A stretch of DNA of 64,000 bases from Viscum album (lineage: Eukaryota > Streptophyta > Magnoliopsida > Santalales > Viscaceae). The notes under the pieces are model-generated. The model worked only from the letters and a program-made list of their open reading frames with translations, was not told the DNA's origin and ran no database searches. Positions 34,480 through 45,517 of the stretch are shown piece by piece. Both the position numbers and the translations under genes were made by a program. The stretch covers positions 1,716,424,889 to 1,716,488,888 of the forward strand of contig OY728125.1 of NCBI GenBank assembly GCA_963277665.1, read 5' to 3'. How positions within the stretch are numbered: the first letter of the stretch is position 1; every line of letters begins with the position of its first letter.

Positions 34480-35755
34480 ATCAATCCCATTTATGATCCA
34501 TATGTTCATTCCCTAGGATAGATGAAACCCATCATGGAATATCTCCCAAATGGGGTACTGCCACAAGACATAATTAAAAGAGAATTGATATGGCTACAAG
34601 AAGTTAATTTCACTCTTTATTATGGTCTAGATCATCAGAAGATCCCTTATATACAAGGATTCAATGTAATTATTTTAAGATGCATTGATGAGGATGAAAC
34701 TGCGGCTTTCATGAAAGAAGTACATGTAGAAACCTATAGTTCTCTCGAGTCTAGGGATTGGATTGCTTTGGCCATCAATGACACAACATTCCACAGATAT
34801 CACTAAGAAGTTTCATCCTTTTCAAGTATATTCTAACTTAATTCATCAAGCCCCAAATTTTATTCATATATCTAAATACTCTTGGCCATTTTCTAAATGG
34901 GGGATGGATTTAGTAGGACCTTATCCTCTAGCTACAGCTAATAAGTTCAAGTATTTTCTTACTGATATTGATTTATTCTCTAAATGGGATGAGGAAATAC
35001 CTCTCAAAGAATTCGGGGCCAAAATCATTGTTAGTTTTTTCAAAAATAATATCAATACCACATTTTGTGTCACCCATACCATATTGATGGACAAGGACAC
35101 CAATTTCTATTCTGTTGAGGTAAAGAAGTTATATCTAGAGAAAAATATCAAATACAACCTTTTATCTCGCTATCATGTAGAGACTAATGGAAAGATATAG
35201 GCTTTAAAAAGTCCTTATCAAATATACCTCATAAAATGGTGGATAAACACAAGAAATCATGGCCTAGTAATATTTTTCATTCTTTACAAGATTATCAAAC
35301 TACTACCCATTCAACCACACATTAAACTCAATACTCATTAGTGTATGGAAAAGAATAATTTTTTCTTAATGAAATTAAATATCCTTCACTCCAAGTTTCC
35401 ATCTGTTATTATTTATCTATGGATGAATAGTCTTTGAAGTAATTTGATGAGTTGGAATTATTAGATGAAAAGAGAGTGCATACATTGCATCATTTGGGAG
35501 TCTATAAGAATAGAATAACACGAACTTTTAACAAGAAAGTTCACCTCCACTAATTTCTTCAAGGAGAATTGGTATTAGTTCTCAGGACTCCAATGATACT
35601 AGGAAATAAGACTCCAAATATTGAGAGAAAGTGGGAAGGACCTTATTACATACTTAAGGTATATTCCAATGGAGCTTATTCACAAATCATAATGTATGGA
35701 TAACTCATTTCAACTCTAACCAATTCAAGATTCTTGAAAAAGTACATAGTGTAGT
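34480..35755 (+). pseudogene. Element C integrase (decayed)
   Basis: The integrase core reads FSKWGMDLVGPYPLATANKF (first aspartate) near 34890-34950, then THTILMDKDTNFYS with the second aspartate near 35090, then YHVETNGKI with the third acid lost after a stop near 35200. The C-terminal region at 35430-35755 shows FDELELLDEKRVHTLHHLGVYKN, RTFNKKVHLH and NIERKWEGPYYILKVYSNGAY, as in the tail of element D. There are stops but the order of motifs is complete. Confidence 0.8.
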
Positions 35756-37342
35756 CGCACAGAGTAATGTCCATGTTGCAAGACATTAAACTGCATAACA
35801 ACCATATGTGTCCATGCTACATGGCGTTAAAATGTGTATCATCTTTGTCCTTCTTGGATGGCGTTCAACTAAATGACATCATTTTTTCCTCACTACAAGA
35901 CATTAAACTATACTATTAACATCTTCTTCATTTGATGTTATGAAATCCCATTTGACACCTTAAATTGTAATTCCTTGTGGTTCTTTATAAAATATTATTA
36001 GCTTCTATGAGCAAGAATTACTCACATCAATACTACTCCTTAGTGGCACATGAGATCCATTTCTCCCTATATTTGAATCATATCTATATATAGACATCAT
36101 TTTAAGAACTATGTGTCGCTAGATTCTCATTTCAATGGGATAAGTAGAGATTCTTGGATCTCCAATCATGGCCCAGCCACAACAATAATGAAATTTATTT
36201 CCCATTTTCCTCTATTATATGAACCAAATATATATATATAGTACTCTTACAAAATACAAGGTTTGATCTTCATTCCATCTTTTATATTAAGTCTAACAAT
36301 TATTCCAGAATGCATTAAAATCCCCCATCTTGCACATCATACCTAATTAGTGCGGTGAACCATCTTTTCAAGAACTTTGTTTGGCTTGATACTAATTTTA
36401 ATGGGATACGTAGAGATCCCTAGATCTCCAATATTGGGCCTAGTCACAACAACAACAACAAATATCCTATTCCCCATGAAAAAACATGATTGATATGGGG
36501 AATAATATCAAGAACTGTGTGTGTCTTGATTCTTGCTTCAGCAAAATATGTAGTGAAACCTAGGTCCTATTCTTTGGTCCAACCATAATATTCCTTTTCA
36601 CGTCGAAATCACTTAACATCTTCACCACATGATGATAAACTATATATACCGATAAGAACTATGTGTGGCTAGATTTTAATTCTAATGAGATACGTAGTGA
36701 TGTTAAGACTTTCATCCATGGGCCTAGATGTTGCATGAGATGAACATTCTTCTTCTCTCCCATGTATGAGTTAGGAGCCCATTATGTTGGGTCCACTATT
36801 TAGAAAGACCATTAAGTAAATAAATGATATTCTCATTATACATATGAGTCAGATCTATCTAAGGGCTCCAAAATCATGACCAATATTTATTAAAAATCAT
36901 TCCCTTGTGTATTGAACATAACCTTTCATATTTTATACTCTTAGTACTTAATAATTTAAGATCTTCATAATCATTCTTCGCTTTTTTGTGGTAGAGTTTC
37001 TAATTCCTGAGAACTATTTTTCCTGACTATTTCGTACTTTCCTTTAGGTGGCCTTATATAAGTCACCCACATAACAGACCTGTCAGTCAAAATATGACAT
37101 TGTTTGGCTATGCATCACATGCCCAAATTGGAAATGCATAATATAGCCCCCGTAATGGGTTTTTTCAAACAACTATAACTTAGTTCTTGGTAAAAACCTT
37201 CGCTATCCCCTTCAAACTTTTATGTTGATATATACGAATCTGTATTTAAAGGAATCATCCATTGTATGTTTGTCCCATATCATTTATCTCCACCTAAAAG
37301 ACTCCAAGACCATGGCTTATACAGTTTACCTATCCATGTGTT
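35756..37342 (+). repeat. 3' non-coding and LTR-like region after element C
   Basis: No gene. Near 35775-35960 there are four degenerate units of the form CATG-x-GACATTAAACT. From 36090 to 36720 four units of a ~140-bp repeat follow. At 36990-37210 a segment resembles 48890-49100 on the far side of element E. The start of a 3' LTR cannot be fixed, because no clear polypurine tract and no TG boundary were found. Confidence 0.5.
36100..36720 (+). repeat. Degenerate ~140-bp tandem repeats with GAACT...GATACGTAG core
   Basis: Units begin at about 36104, 36370, 36510 and 36654 with AAGAACTaTGTGTgGCTaGATTcT. They continue to GATACGTAGaGATcc and a GGGCCTA-like end. Spacing of 266, 140 and 144 bp suggests one further worn unit near 36240. 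A worn version with GGATATGTAGGATGCC lies near 51284 and at 4110 in the LTR parts of D and C. Confidence 0.6.
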
Positions 37343-37347
37343 CAAAG
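37343..37347. other. Target-site duplication CAAAG, left copy
   Basis: CAAAG precedes the left LTR of element E and recurs at 48615-48619 after the right LTR. Confidence 0.85.
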
Positions 37348-40300
37348 TATAGCGACCCAAGACTTTTTCATATAACATTTCATTATTTTAGGCATAATTA
37401 ATCATCAGAGTACAAGCCAAGGATCGATAAGTCTAGTGTCTTGGAAGACTAGGTACATATAACCCAAAACATGGGGCTAAAAAAAATTCTTTATTTAATA
37501 TCCATAAAGAGCTTATAACTTCTTTTGAGCTCTTACATCTACATAGGGTACCCTAGGGAACACATGAACAAAGGGATGAGCTAAAAATCCCAGTAAAGGA
37601 ATGAACATAAGGATACATCTCAATCACATGAGTTAGAAGGAATGACATTATGATATACAAAACATGAAACTTATAAAATAATTTAATATAAGAATGGGAT
37701 CATATAAACATGGAATCATATAAATGTGACAGAATCATAAATCATATCTTTAGTATGGGTCAAGGCTAACTGCCAATCCTGTTTCCCATTTCAGTACGGG
37801 TCAAGGCTAACCGCCAAACCCGTTTCACATCGCATCTCATGAGACTTATCCTTACCCAATTCATTGGAGAGCTATCTGGGCGCACCCATCTCAACATTAT
37901 CATGTATATTATTCCCACATAAATATTCATACCACATATACAATCATACATAATCAACCATACATAAACATAAGGGTACCCATGGAAAGAATTGGGTACC
38001 ACCATCATGACATAAATCATAACCAATGGGTGTATCATGAAAGTGTCCATGTAAGGAAAGAATTAGAAAATACATGGAATTTAATAGGGTAAAATTGGAA
38101 TATAACATGGTAAGTGGTGTGAAAACTAAGTGACAACATATGAGAAATGTATATTAGAAACATTAGCATTAAAACATTTTTTTGCGGTTTTATGGAAAAT
38201 ACTATAGAGATTTTAAAATAGTAAAAAAATATTATTTTATATAAAACCAGAATTTAACCAAGAAGGTTTTATAAATAAAAATAAATAATTTACAAAGAAA
38301 GTGGTGTCTTAAAACAGAGGATATAGTGCACTTCAAATTTGGGTAAAAATTCGGGAACTCCCCTTAAAACAGGTTTGCTTATCGAAAAGTTATGAGGGAA
38401 TCTTTCAAAAACATGTTTATCCCAGAAAGAAAGTGATGAAAGGTTCCTGATATTAGAATCTTTTACAACTATTCAAAATTCATAAGATTCACATAAATAT
38501 ATTTGATAACACCATTTTGAAAGAAAGATAAGGAAACCCAAAAGAACGAAGAAGGTTTGGGTAGAATTCGTTATGATTTTACCGGCATGGTGTCAGGTGT
38601 ACCTAAGAGGGATTGATGAGAGATAAAAGGGGTTTATCATCACTTATAAAACATTAGGTAAGTATGGGGATGTTGTATAAACATACCCCATCACTTGGTA
38701 TTACACAAAAAGTAATAGCATAGAGAACAATCTTGATTAAGAGTGAAAAGGGGAGGATCCCTTACCTTAAATCCGTAGGTGTTCTCCACTTGTTATTAAC
38801 GACCTGAATAAACAAATTAGGATTATTAATCAATAAGTCCATAACCTCTTATATTTGTAATTGATTTATTATAACCCTTTTTAGTTCATTCAAATCCTTT
38901 TTGATTAGTTATAAGGTTCAATTTCATTGTTCTGGCTCGTTTGTTTACTTGGCTTTAAAAGATTGGTTCACTTATATTCAAGTTTGGATTATATGCAATA
39001 TAGAAGTGGTTGTACAAAATTGAAGTTATATTCTTTAGTTCATATCTAGGATATTACATGGTTTTAGTTTTAATTAGGTTACTTAGGGTGAATTCTAATT
39101 ATTATATATATATATATAACCATAGTGATAACCATTTTTGTTGATCGGTGGATTTGATTATAAAGATTGTATTTTGATTTATAAATTAATTCCATTTGCA
39201 CCAAATGATTACAGAACCAAAAATAGGATATATTACATATATAATAATTTGGTTTAACCATAACACAAATGTTTTCATGACCATAATTAAAGATAATAAT
39301 ATAAATTGATAAATTGTTGTCCTTGAATGTGCTAAATTAGCACATCTCAAACGGTGCTTTCATTTCATTCAAACAAAAGGGGGAAAGGGAGAAGATAATG
39401 AAATATAAAACTAGAATGAAGACATTCCAGTACATGTATGTTACTGTATTTATCATACTATTATGGTGAAGGGAGGTGAGGAACGAAATAAAAAAGAAAA
39501 GAACTTAAAAGAAAAGGAGAAATTTGGGAAGAGGAATTTACCTCTTGAGACTTCCTCCTTTGAGAACCTCTTAAGGAGAGAAGTTTTGGTATTTTGAGGA
39601 GGCTGAGAGATTTTGGACGTGGGGGAGGACCTTGGGGAGAGATTTGGGCAGAATTTAGTGAAGGCTTGGAGCTTGAGAGGAGTGGAGAGAATAGGGAGTG
39701 AAGGAGGGTTTTTATAGTTGTGGAGAGGAGGGATTTCATGATATTATAATCCTTAATTTATTATTTCTTCACAAGACAAAGAATAGTAAGTATTCCATGA
39801 CCATGAATAGTGATTTTATCATGTGATACCTAAACAAGTGGGATTACATCAGCAGCACATCATCATTGACTCAATTAACCCATTATTTAGCATTTATTCT
39901 GAATTATTGAATTCTACTATTCATCCAAAATTCTAGTATTTCAGAAAAATCTAAAAAATTCACCCTAACCATTTTTCAATGTGTAGGATCCAAAAATGAA
40001 GTCCATTTTTCAAAAATAATTTTCTAAATATGAATATTTTAATATTTAATTAAATTCATAACTTATTATCAAAAATCAGTTTTAAAACACTCATTAACTT
40101 ATTCTAAAATATAGTTATATTGCACTTCCAACTTGAATATTATTTTTATACCACCATAGGTGAGGTTAATATTCATTAGGGTATATCAGTATCCATAAGG
40201 GTATGTTACTATTCATTAGGGTAGGTTACTATTCACCAAAAAGTATGTTTTTCTTATCGGACTCCAAAAAACATCTTGTACACAACCGTGTATATCAAAT

Positions 40301-40432
40301 TTCCAAAATTCCAAACACAGAAGTGACAAAATTATGTTTAAAGGTCACTTATCACTTAATAGATCATTATTGTGTGATTTTATGGCATATTTATAAGAAT
40401 GGAATTTCCAATAAAAACATTGGGTCATTACA
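37348..40432 (-). repeat. 3' LTR of element E, 3085 bp
   Basis: On the displayed strand it starts TATAGCGACCC and ends GGGTCATTACA, so read on the - strand it runs TGTAATGACCC...GGGTCGCTATA. The usual final CA is TA in both LTRs. It contains a short (TA)n run near 39100-39118 and a TATA box near 39709. The open frame at 39461-39739 (-) is repeated in the other LTR and is leader sequence, not a gene. The rest of the LTR is AT-rich and without genes. Confidence 0.9.
39709..39717 (-). promoter_or_regulatory. TATA box of element E 3' LTR
   Basis: CTATAAAAA on the - strand after a CCTCTCCACAA context. It is conserved in the other LTR at 47891-47899. Confidence 0.6.
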
Positions 40433-40446
40433 TTCTTCCCCCCTTA
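40433..40446 (-). other. Polypurine tract of element E
   Basis: TAAGGGGGGAAGAA on the - strand stands directly against the 3' LTR (TGTAATGACC). Confidence 0.85.
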
Positions 40447-40479
40447 AGAAATTTCGCCCTCGAAATTTCATTTTACATT

Positions 40480-41187
40480 CTAGGCCAAAAATAGATGTGG
40501 GTACTTTTCCTTCATTGCTTCCTCCAATTCCCATGTTGCTTCCTCAAACTTATGGTTCCTCCACAACACTTTGATGAGATGGGTTGTCTTGTTGCGTAGA
40601 ACCTTATCTCTCTGATCTAGAATATTTACTGGCTACTCCTCATAGGAGAGATCATCTTCCAGCCGCACCACCTCTGAGTTTAGTACATGTGAGGGATTAG
40701 GTATGTACTTCCCCAGGAGTGATACGTGGAAAATATCATGAACTCGAGCCATATTCGGTGGAAGTGAAAGATGGTATACCATGATTCCTATGTGATCAAG
40801 GATCTCAAAGGGGCCAATATACCTTGGGATTAGCTTCCCTTTCTTCCCGAATCACATGATTCTCTTCCATGGAGATATTAGAAGGAAGAATTTATCTCCA
40901 ACGTCGAACTCCAAGTCCCTTAGATGGTTGTCAGCATAGCTCTTTTGCTGACTTTGAGAATATTTTATGTGTTTCTGGATGACTTAAACCTTCTTTGTCA
41001 TCTCTTGAACAAGATCAGTTCCAAGTAGCTTTATTTCTCCAACTTTATCCCAATAGGTTGGAGTTCTACACCGCTTTCCATACAGACCTTAATATGGAGC
41101 TATCTGAATACTCGAGTGGAAGCTTTTTTTGTATAAGAAGTCAACCAATGGGATATGCTGATCCCAACCACCTTTGAATTCAAGAGA
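40480..41187 (-). pseudogene. Element E integrase C-terminus and chromodomain
   Basis: Downstream of the integrase core the reading continues with several breaks. It includes the IFHVSLLGKYIPNPSHVLNSE segment of the C-terminal domain, then the chromodomain (PVNILDQRDKVLRNK, IKVLWRNHKFEEATWELEEAM, KYPHLF) and a stop at 40480-40482. At least one in-frame stop precedes PVNIL. The chromodomain would bind histone marks and guide insertion. Its presence makes E a chromovirus; the sequence resembles that of element F, but it is better kept. Confidence 0.8.
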
Positions 41188-42345
41188 TCATTCTCTTAGA
41201 AAATATTCAAGTGTCTGAATAGTCCTTTCAGATTGGCCATCAGTTTGGGGGTGATAGGCCATGTTGAAATTTAATTCAGTACTCAAAGCATGTTGAAGAC
41301 TCCTCCAGAATTTAGATGTGAACCTTGGATCGTAGTCAGAGACAATTGTGAGTGGAACACCGTGCAGTCTCACCACTTCATTGACATATATCTTTTCAAG
41401 TTGTTCAAGCGATAGATCTTCCCTAATAGTGAATAAATGGAAAGTCTTGGTGAGTCGGTCAACCACAAACCGTATCGCATTATTTCCATTTGATGTCTTC
41501 ACGAGACCAATGAAAAAGTCCATAGTAACATTTTTCCATTTCCATATGGGTATAGGCAATGGCTGCATCATACCTTTGGACTTTTTTTTCTTAGCTTTAA
41601 CTTTCTGACATACCAAGTACCTTGATATATATTCCGCAATCTCCCTCTTCATGTTATACCACCAGAAGTGTTCTCGGATATCATGGTACATTTTGGTACT
41701 CCCAGGATGGATAGAGAAGGTCAGGTTATGTGAACCATTCAATAGGTCCTTCTTTATCTCTGGATCAGATGGTACACATAATAATTTCCCAAATCTTACA
41801 AATCCTTCCTCATCAATTTTGAAATCAGATGATTTCCCATTCTTAACAGCTTCCACCCTTTTCTGAATTTCCACATCCTTTCTTTGAGAAACCTTTATTT
41901 TATCCAAGAGGGATGGTTGAGAAATCATTTGAGAAAGGATTGATGATGTTCCTCTCTTAATGATTCCCATGTCCATACTTTGAAAATCTAAGAAGATCAG
42001 ATCATTTTCAATTCTCATCATTGATAAAGATACATGATTTTTTCTACTTAGAGCATCTTCCACCTCGTTTGACTTACTGGGATGGTAGTGGATTGAGCAG
42101 TCATAATCCTTGATGATCTCTATCCATCTTCGTTGATGCATATTAAGCTCCTTCTGTGTGAATATATATTTTATACTCTTATGGTATGTATATATCTCAT
42201 ATTTTTTCCCATAAAGATAATTCCGCCAGATTTTCAACGCAAAGATCATAGCCTCCAACTCCAAATCATGTGTGGGATAGTTTTTCTCATGGATTTTCAG
42301 ATGCCTTGAGGCATAGGCTATCACTTTATCATTTTTGATTAGCAC
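41188..42345 (-). pseudogene. Element E RNase H (C-terminal part) and integrase core
   Basis: This is an open stretch of 385 codons. It opens with the second half of RNase H ([30 protein letters not shown]), continues with the tether [22 protein letters not shown], then the integrase zinc region ([17 protein letters not shown], then LVCQKVKA, with the first cysteine of the pair changed to tyrosine). The catalytic core keeps all three acids: [18 protein letters not shown], and [13 protein letters not shown]. It is cut off by a stop from RT upstream and by breaks downstream. Confidence 0.88.
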
Positions 42346-43260
42346 AAATCCTTATCCTTTCTTAGAAGCATCACTATACTCCACAGTGAGTTCTCAACTT
42401 GAAGGGAGTGTGAGTACCGGCACATTGATAAGCCTATTTTTCAACTCCTTGAAACAGTCTTCACATTCCTGTGTCCAGACGAACTTTACTCCCTTCTGTT
42501 TCATCTTGGTTATTGGGTTTGACAATCATGTAAAGTTCTTCATGAATCGTCGATAATACCCAACTAGACCTAAAAAGCTGCCGATCTCCGTTACAAAAGT
42601 TGGCCTCGACCACTCTTCAATTTCCTTCGTCTTGGAAGGGTCCATAGATATCCTTTTCCAGGTGATAACATGCCCCAAGAATGATATGTACTCTATCTAG
42701 AACTCACATTTACTATACTTTTCATACAACTTCTCCCTTCGCAAAGTCTTTAACACAGTTTCCAAATGTTCCTCATGTTCCTCCTTACTCTTGGAGTATA
42801 TCAGAATATCATCAATAAATACAACCACAAATTTGTCGAGGTAATCTCTAAAGACTCTATTAATTAAATCCATGAAAATTGTTGGAGCATTATTGAGTCC
42901 AAAGGGAATCACTATGAACTCATAGTGTCCATACCTCGTTCTAAAGGCAGTATTGGGAATATCTTCCTTCCTCACCTTTAGTTGCTGATATCCCGACCGA
43001 AGGTCCACCTTAGAGAAATAACTGGACCCATGAAGCTGATCGAACAAGTCATCGATTCGTGGAAGGGGATACTTGTTCTTTATAGTGATTTTATTAAGCT
43101 CATGATAATCAATGTAGAGGCGCATTGATCCATCCTTCTTCTTGACGAAGAGGACTGGAGCACCCCACAGTGAAGCACTCAGACATATAAAAGCCTTCTC
43201 CATATTCTCCTATAACTACTTCTTCAGCTCTTCCAGCTCTACAGTGGCCATTCTTTAAGG
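42346..43260 (-). pseudogene. Element E reverse transcriptase
   Basis: The open stretch 42697-43203 carries the core: [59 protein letters not shown], and the polymerase box FIDDI at 42805-42819. After a stop at 42697 it goes on with FLGHVITW, VTEIGSFLGLVGYYRRF and the start of RNase H including the first catalytic aspartate (EYSDASKKG), with further stops. The polymerase residues are intact, but the protein is interrupted. Confidence 0.87.
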
Positions 43261-44007
43261 TGCCTTTGAGATTGGCAGAGATCCAGGGATAAGTTCAATT
43301 GAGAACTCAACCTCTCAGTCAGGAGGAAGACCAGGAAAATCTTTTGGGAATACATCAGTGTAATCCCTCACGATGGGCATGTCTTCAAGCATGATTATCT
43401 CTTTTGTCTCAATCATTTGAGCTAGGTATGCATGCTCATAAGGAAGAAATATCCAAACATGAGATGAAGATTCTAAAGGAGACTCATCTTCCTCCTTGCA
43501 CTTGAAAAGAATCAGAGGATGCTTCGGGATGTGAAGAGTTATCTCCCTTTCCCGACAGTTGATATTGGCTTTGTATAAAGATAGTCAACCCATGCCTAAG
43601 ATAGAATCAAACTCCACCAATGGAAGTATGACAAGATTTGCTGGGAGGTTCAGTCCACAAATGTTAACTGGGGAAAATTTATAAACCATGGATGCAATGA
43701 TTTCCCCATTCGCTGTTCTCACAGATAACTTTTCCTCCAAATTTTGAGGTGGTGTTTGAATAGTTCTACTAAACTTTCAAGATATGAAAGAATGTGTATA
43801 ACCAGAATCAAATAGTACATTCACTATTCTTGAATGAATAACTAGCGTACCTGTCACCACATCGTTTTCCGGCTCCACCTCAGCAGTAGTGATAGAATAA
43901 TCCCTTCCTTTTTGCCTTGGAGGTTGTTGCTGATTGCCTCCGACAACTCTCAGATTAGGGAAATTGTTCACATAATGCCCAAGCTCCTTGCAGTTATAAC
44001 ACTGCAC
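43261..44007 (-). pseudogene. Element E zinc knuckle and protease
   Basis: The reading at 43777-44007 starts with a gag zinc knuckle CYNCKELGHYVNNF, in which the last cysteine of CCHC is phenylalanine. It is followed by a spacer and the retropepsin active site LFDSGYTHSFIS (catalytic D-S-G). A stop at 43777-43779 ends it. The rest of the protease to 43261 is readable only in pieces. Confidence 0.78.
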
Positions 44008-44992
44008 TGCAGGCTAAGTGTTGATATGAACCTTCCTTTCTTCTTCAACATTAGCGGGATTTTTATATCCACTCGGCAGTTCTTGGCCAGATGACATACT
44101 TTCCACATTTGAAGCAATTCCTAGTTCCCTTGAGACAGTCACCAAGATGCTTCTTCCCACAATTCTTGCAAAGGGGAAAGTGAGGCTTCTTTCCATTATG
44201 GGATTTGTTTTATGAACCACCCATGTTGTTCTCCATTTTCCGCTTCTTGTCACTAGGCCCATGAGACCACTGAGAGTCTCCCATCTCCATTTCAACCTTG
44301 AGGGCACAACATATAATTTACTCATAGCTGTCGAAGTCTCGAATCGCCAAAACTTTTCATACACTCGGCTTTAGTCTGATAAAGAAGCGATCCACCTTGC
44401 TTTCAGTGTTTATAAAAAATCCAGAGGTGTACCTTGAAAACATTGTAAAGTTCTCTTCATACGCCCCGATGGACTCATCTTACTTCTTCTTGAGTCCAAA
44501 GAACTCTCTTTCCATCTTGAGACGGAGGGTTTGAGGAAAATATTTGTTGAAAAACATCCTCTTGAATTCCTCCCAATATATGGAATAAATTTCTTCTTGG
44601 GACTTCGTATTCATGATCTGTATCCACCACTAATCAGCTTCTCCATCAAAACAATAGACTGCCATTATAACTTCCTCTTCTTCTGAGCACTGGAGGACAG
44701 AGAAAATCTTTTCAATGGAGTTAATCCATTGTTCTGCGAGGAGGGGATCAGAAGGCCCACTAAACATGGGAGGCCTTTTCCGCATTAAGGATTCTATAGA
44801 AACTTTCTCCTTCCTTGGAGGAGGGGGATGTTACACATGATTCAAGTTATTATTCATAACTCGAGCCAGCTGAGCAAGTACTACCATGAAGTTTTCAGCA
44901 CCCGCTTCCATCACATCAGGCATGTCATTAGGGAAATCATTACATTGCCTATCACATTGGTTGTTGGAACATGTTCTTCTATTTCCCTCCAT
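44008..44992 (-). pseudogene. Element E gag (decayed)
   Basis: Gag begins at ATG 44992-44990 (MEGNRRTCSNNQ). It has a stop at about codon 48 and then reads RKRPPMFSGPSDPLLAEQWI, the conserved start of the chromovirus capsid domain, with EEFKRMFFNKYFP and KMEREFFGLKK further on. An extra cysteine motif CKNCGKKHLGDCLKGTRNCFKCGK lies near 44110-44180. Several stops break it. Confidence 0.78.
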
Positions 44993-45503
44993 TAACTAAG
45001 AAAAAGAACATATAATTAGAGGTCTGGAATACTTAGATATTGAGCATAAAAAGAAACTTTGAACATAAAAGTATGAACTTATAAAGAAAAAGTATATCCT
45101 GACTTGTGATTCCATAGGTTTATATCTAGGTTATCCTCGATCTATTTCTTAACTTATATTCTTATGGGCCTCTTTTTGTCCCTTAATAATGGTTTGTACT
45201 AAGCTCGTGAATCTACCAAAGCATATCTCCAATGATTGTCGTAACCAAGAGTACAGCAAGGCCTGTTTTCATGCACCAGGTCCCATTCGAGTCCACCTCG
45301 AAGTGGTGTTTTCGGGTTTTACCCCTAGATACATCTGTGCCAGAGCCACCTCTACTTGCTCGTATCCAGACATGGATGTATTTTCTTGATAAACAACTTA
45401 CTCTATACTCACCAAAATTTTATACTGTTTTTTATTTTTAGTCTCATACTTAAGGTTCTTACTAAGGTGCTATATTCCTAATCTCTAAAAATAACTAGAC
45501 CAT
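44993..45503 (-). other. 5' leader of element E
   Basis: Non-coding stretch between the primer-binding site and gag ATG. Short open frames on the + strand (45189-45389 and 45232-45441) overlap each other and have no recognisable content. Confidence 0.65.
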
Positions 45504-45515
45504 CCTATGATACCA
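45504..45515 (-). other. Primer-binding site (initiator tRNA-Met type) of element E
   Basis: TGGTATCATAGG on the - strand follows the 5' LTR after two bases. The usual plant site begins TGGTATCAGAG, so one base is changed. Confidence 0.8.
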
Positions 45516-45517
45516 AC

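Noticed and set aside
39461..39739. 92-codon Ser/Leu/Pro-rich open frame on -, with a twin at 47643-47921
   Set aside because: Both lie at the same place in the two LTRs of element E, just after the TATA box, and are leader sequence repeated because LTRs are repeats.
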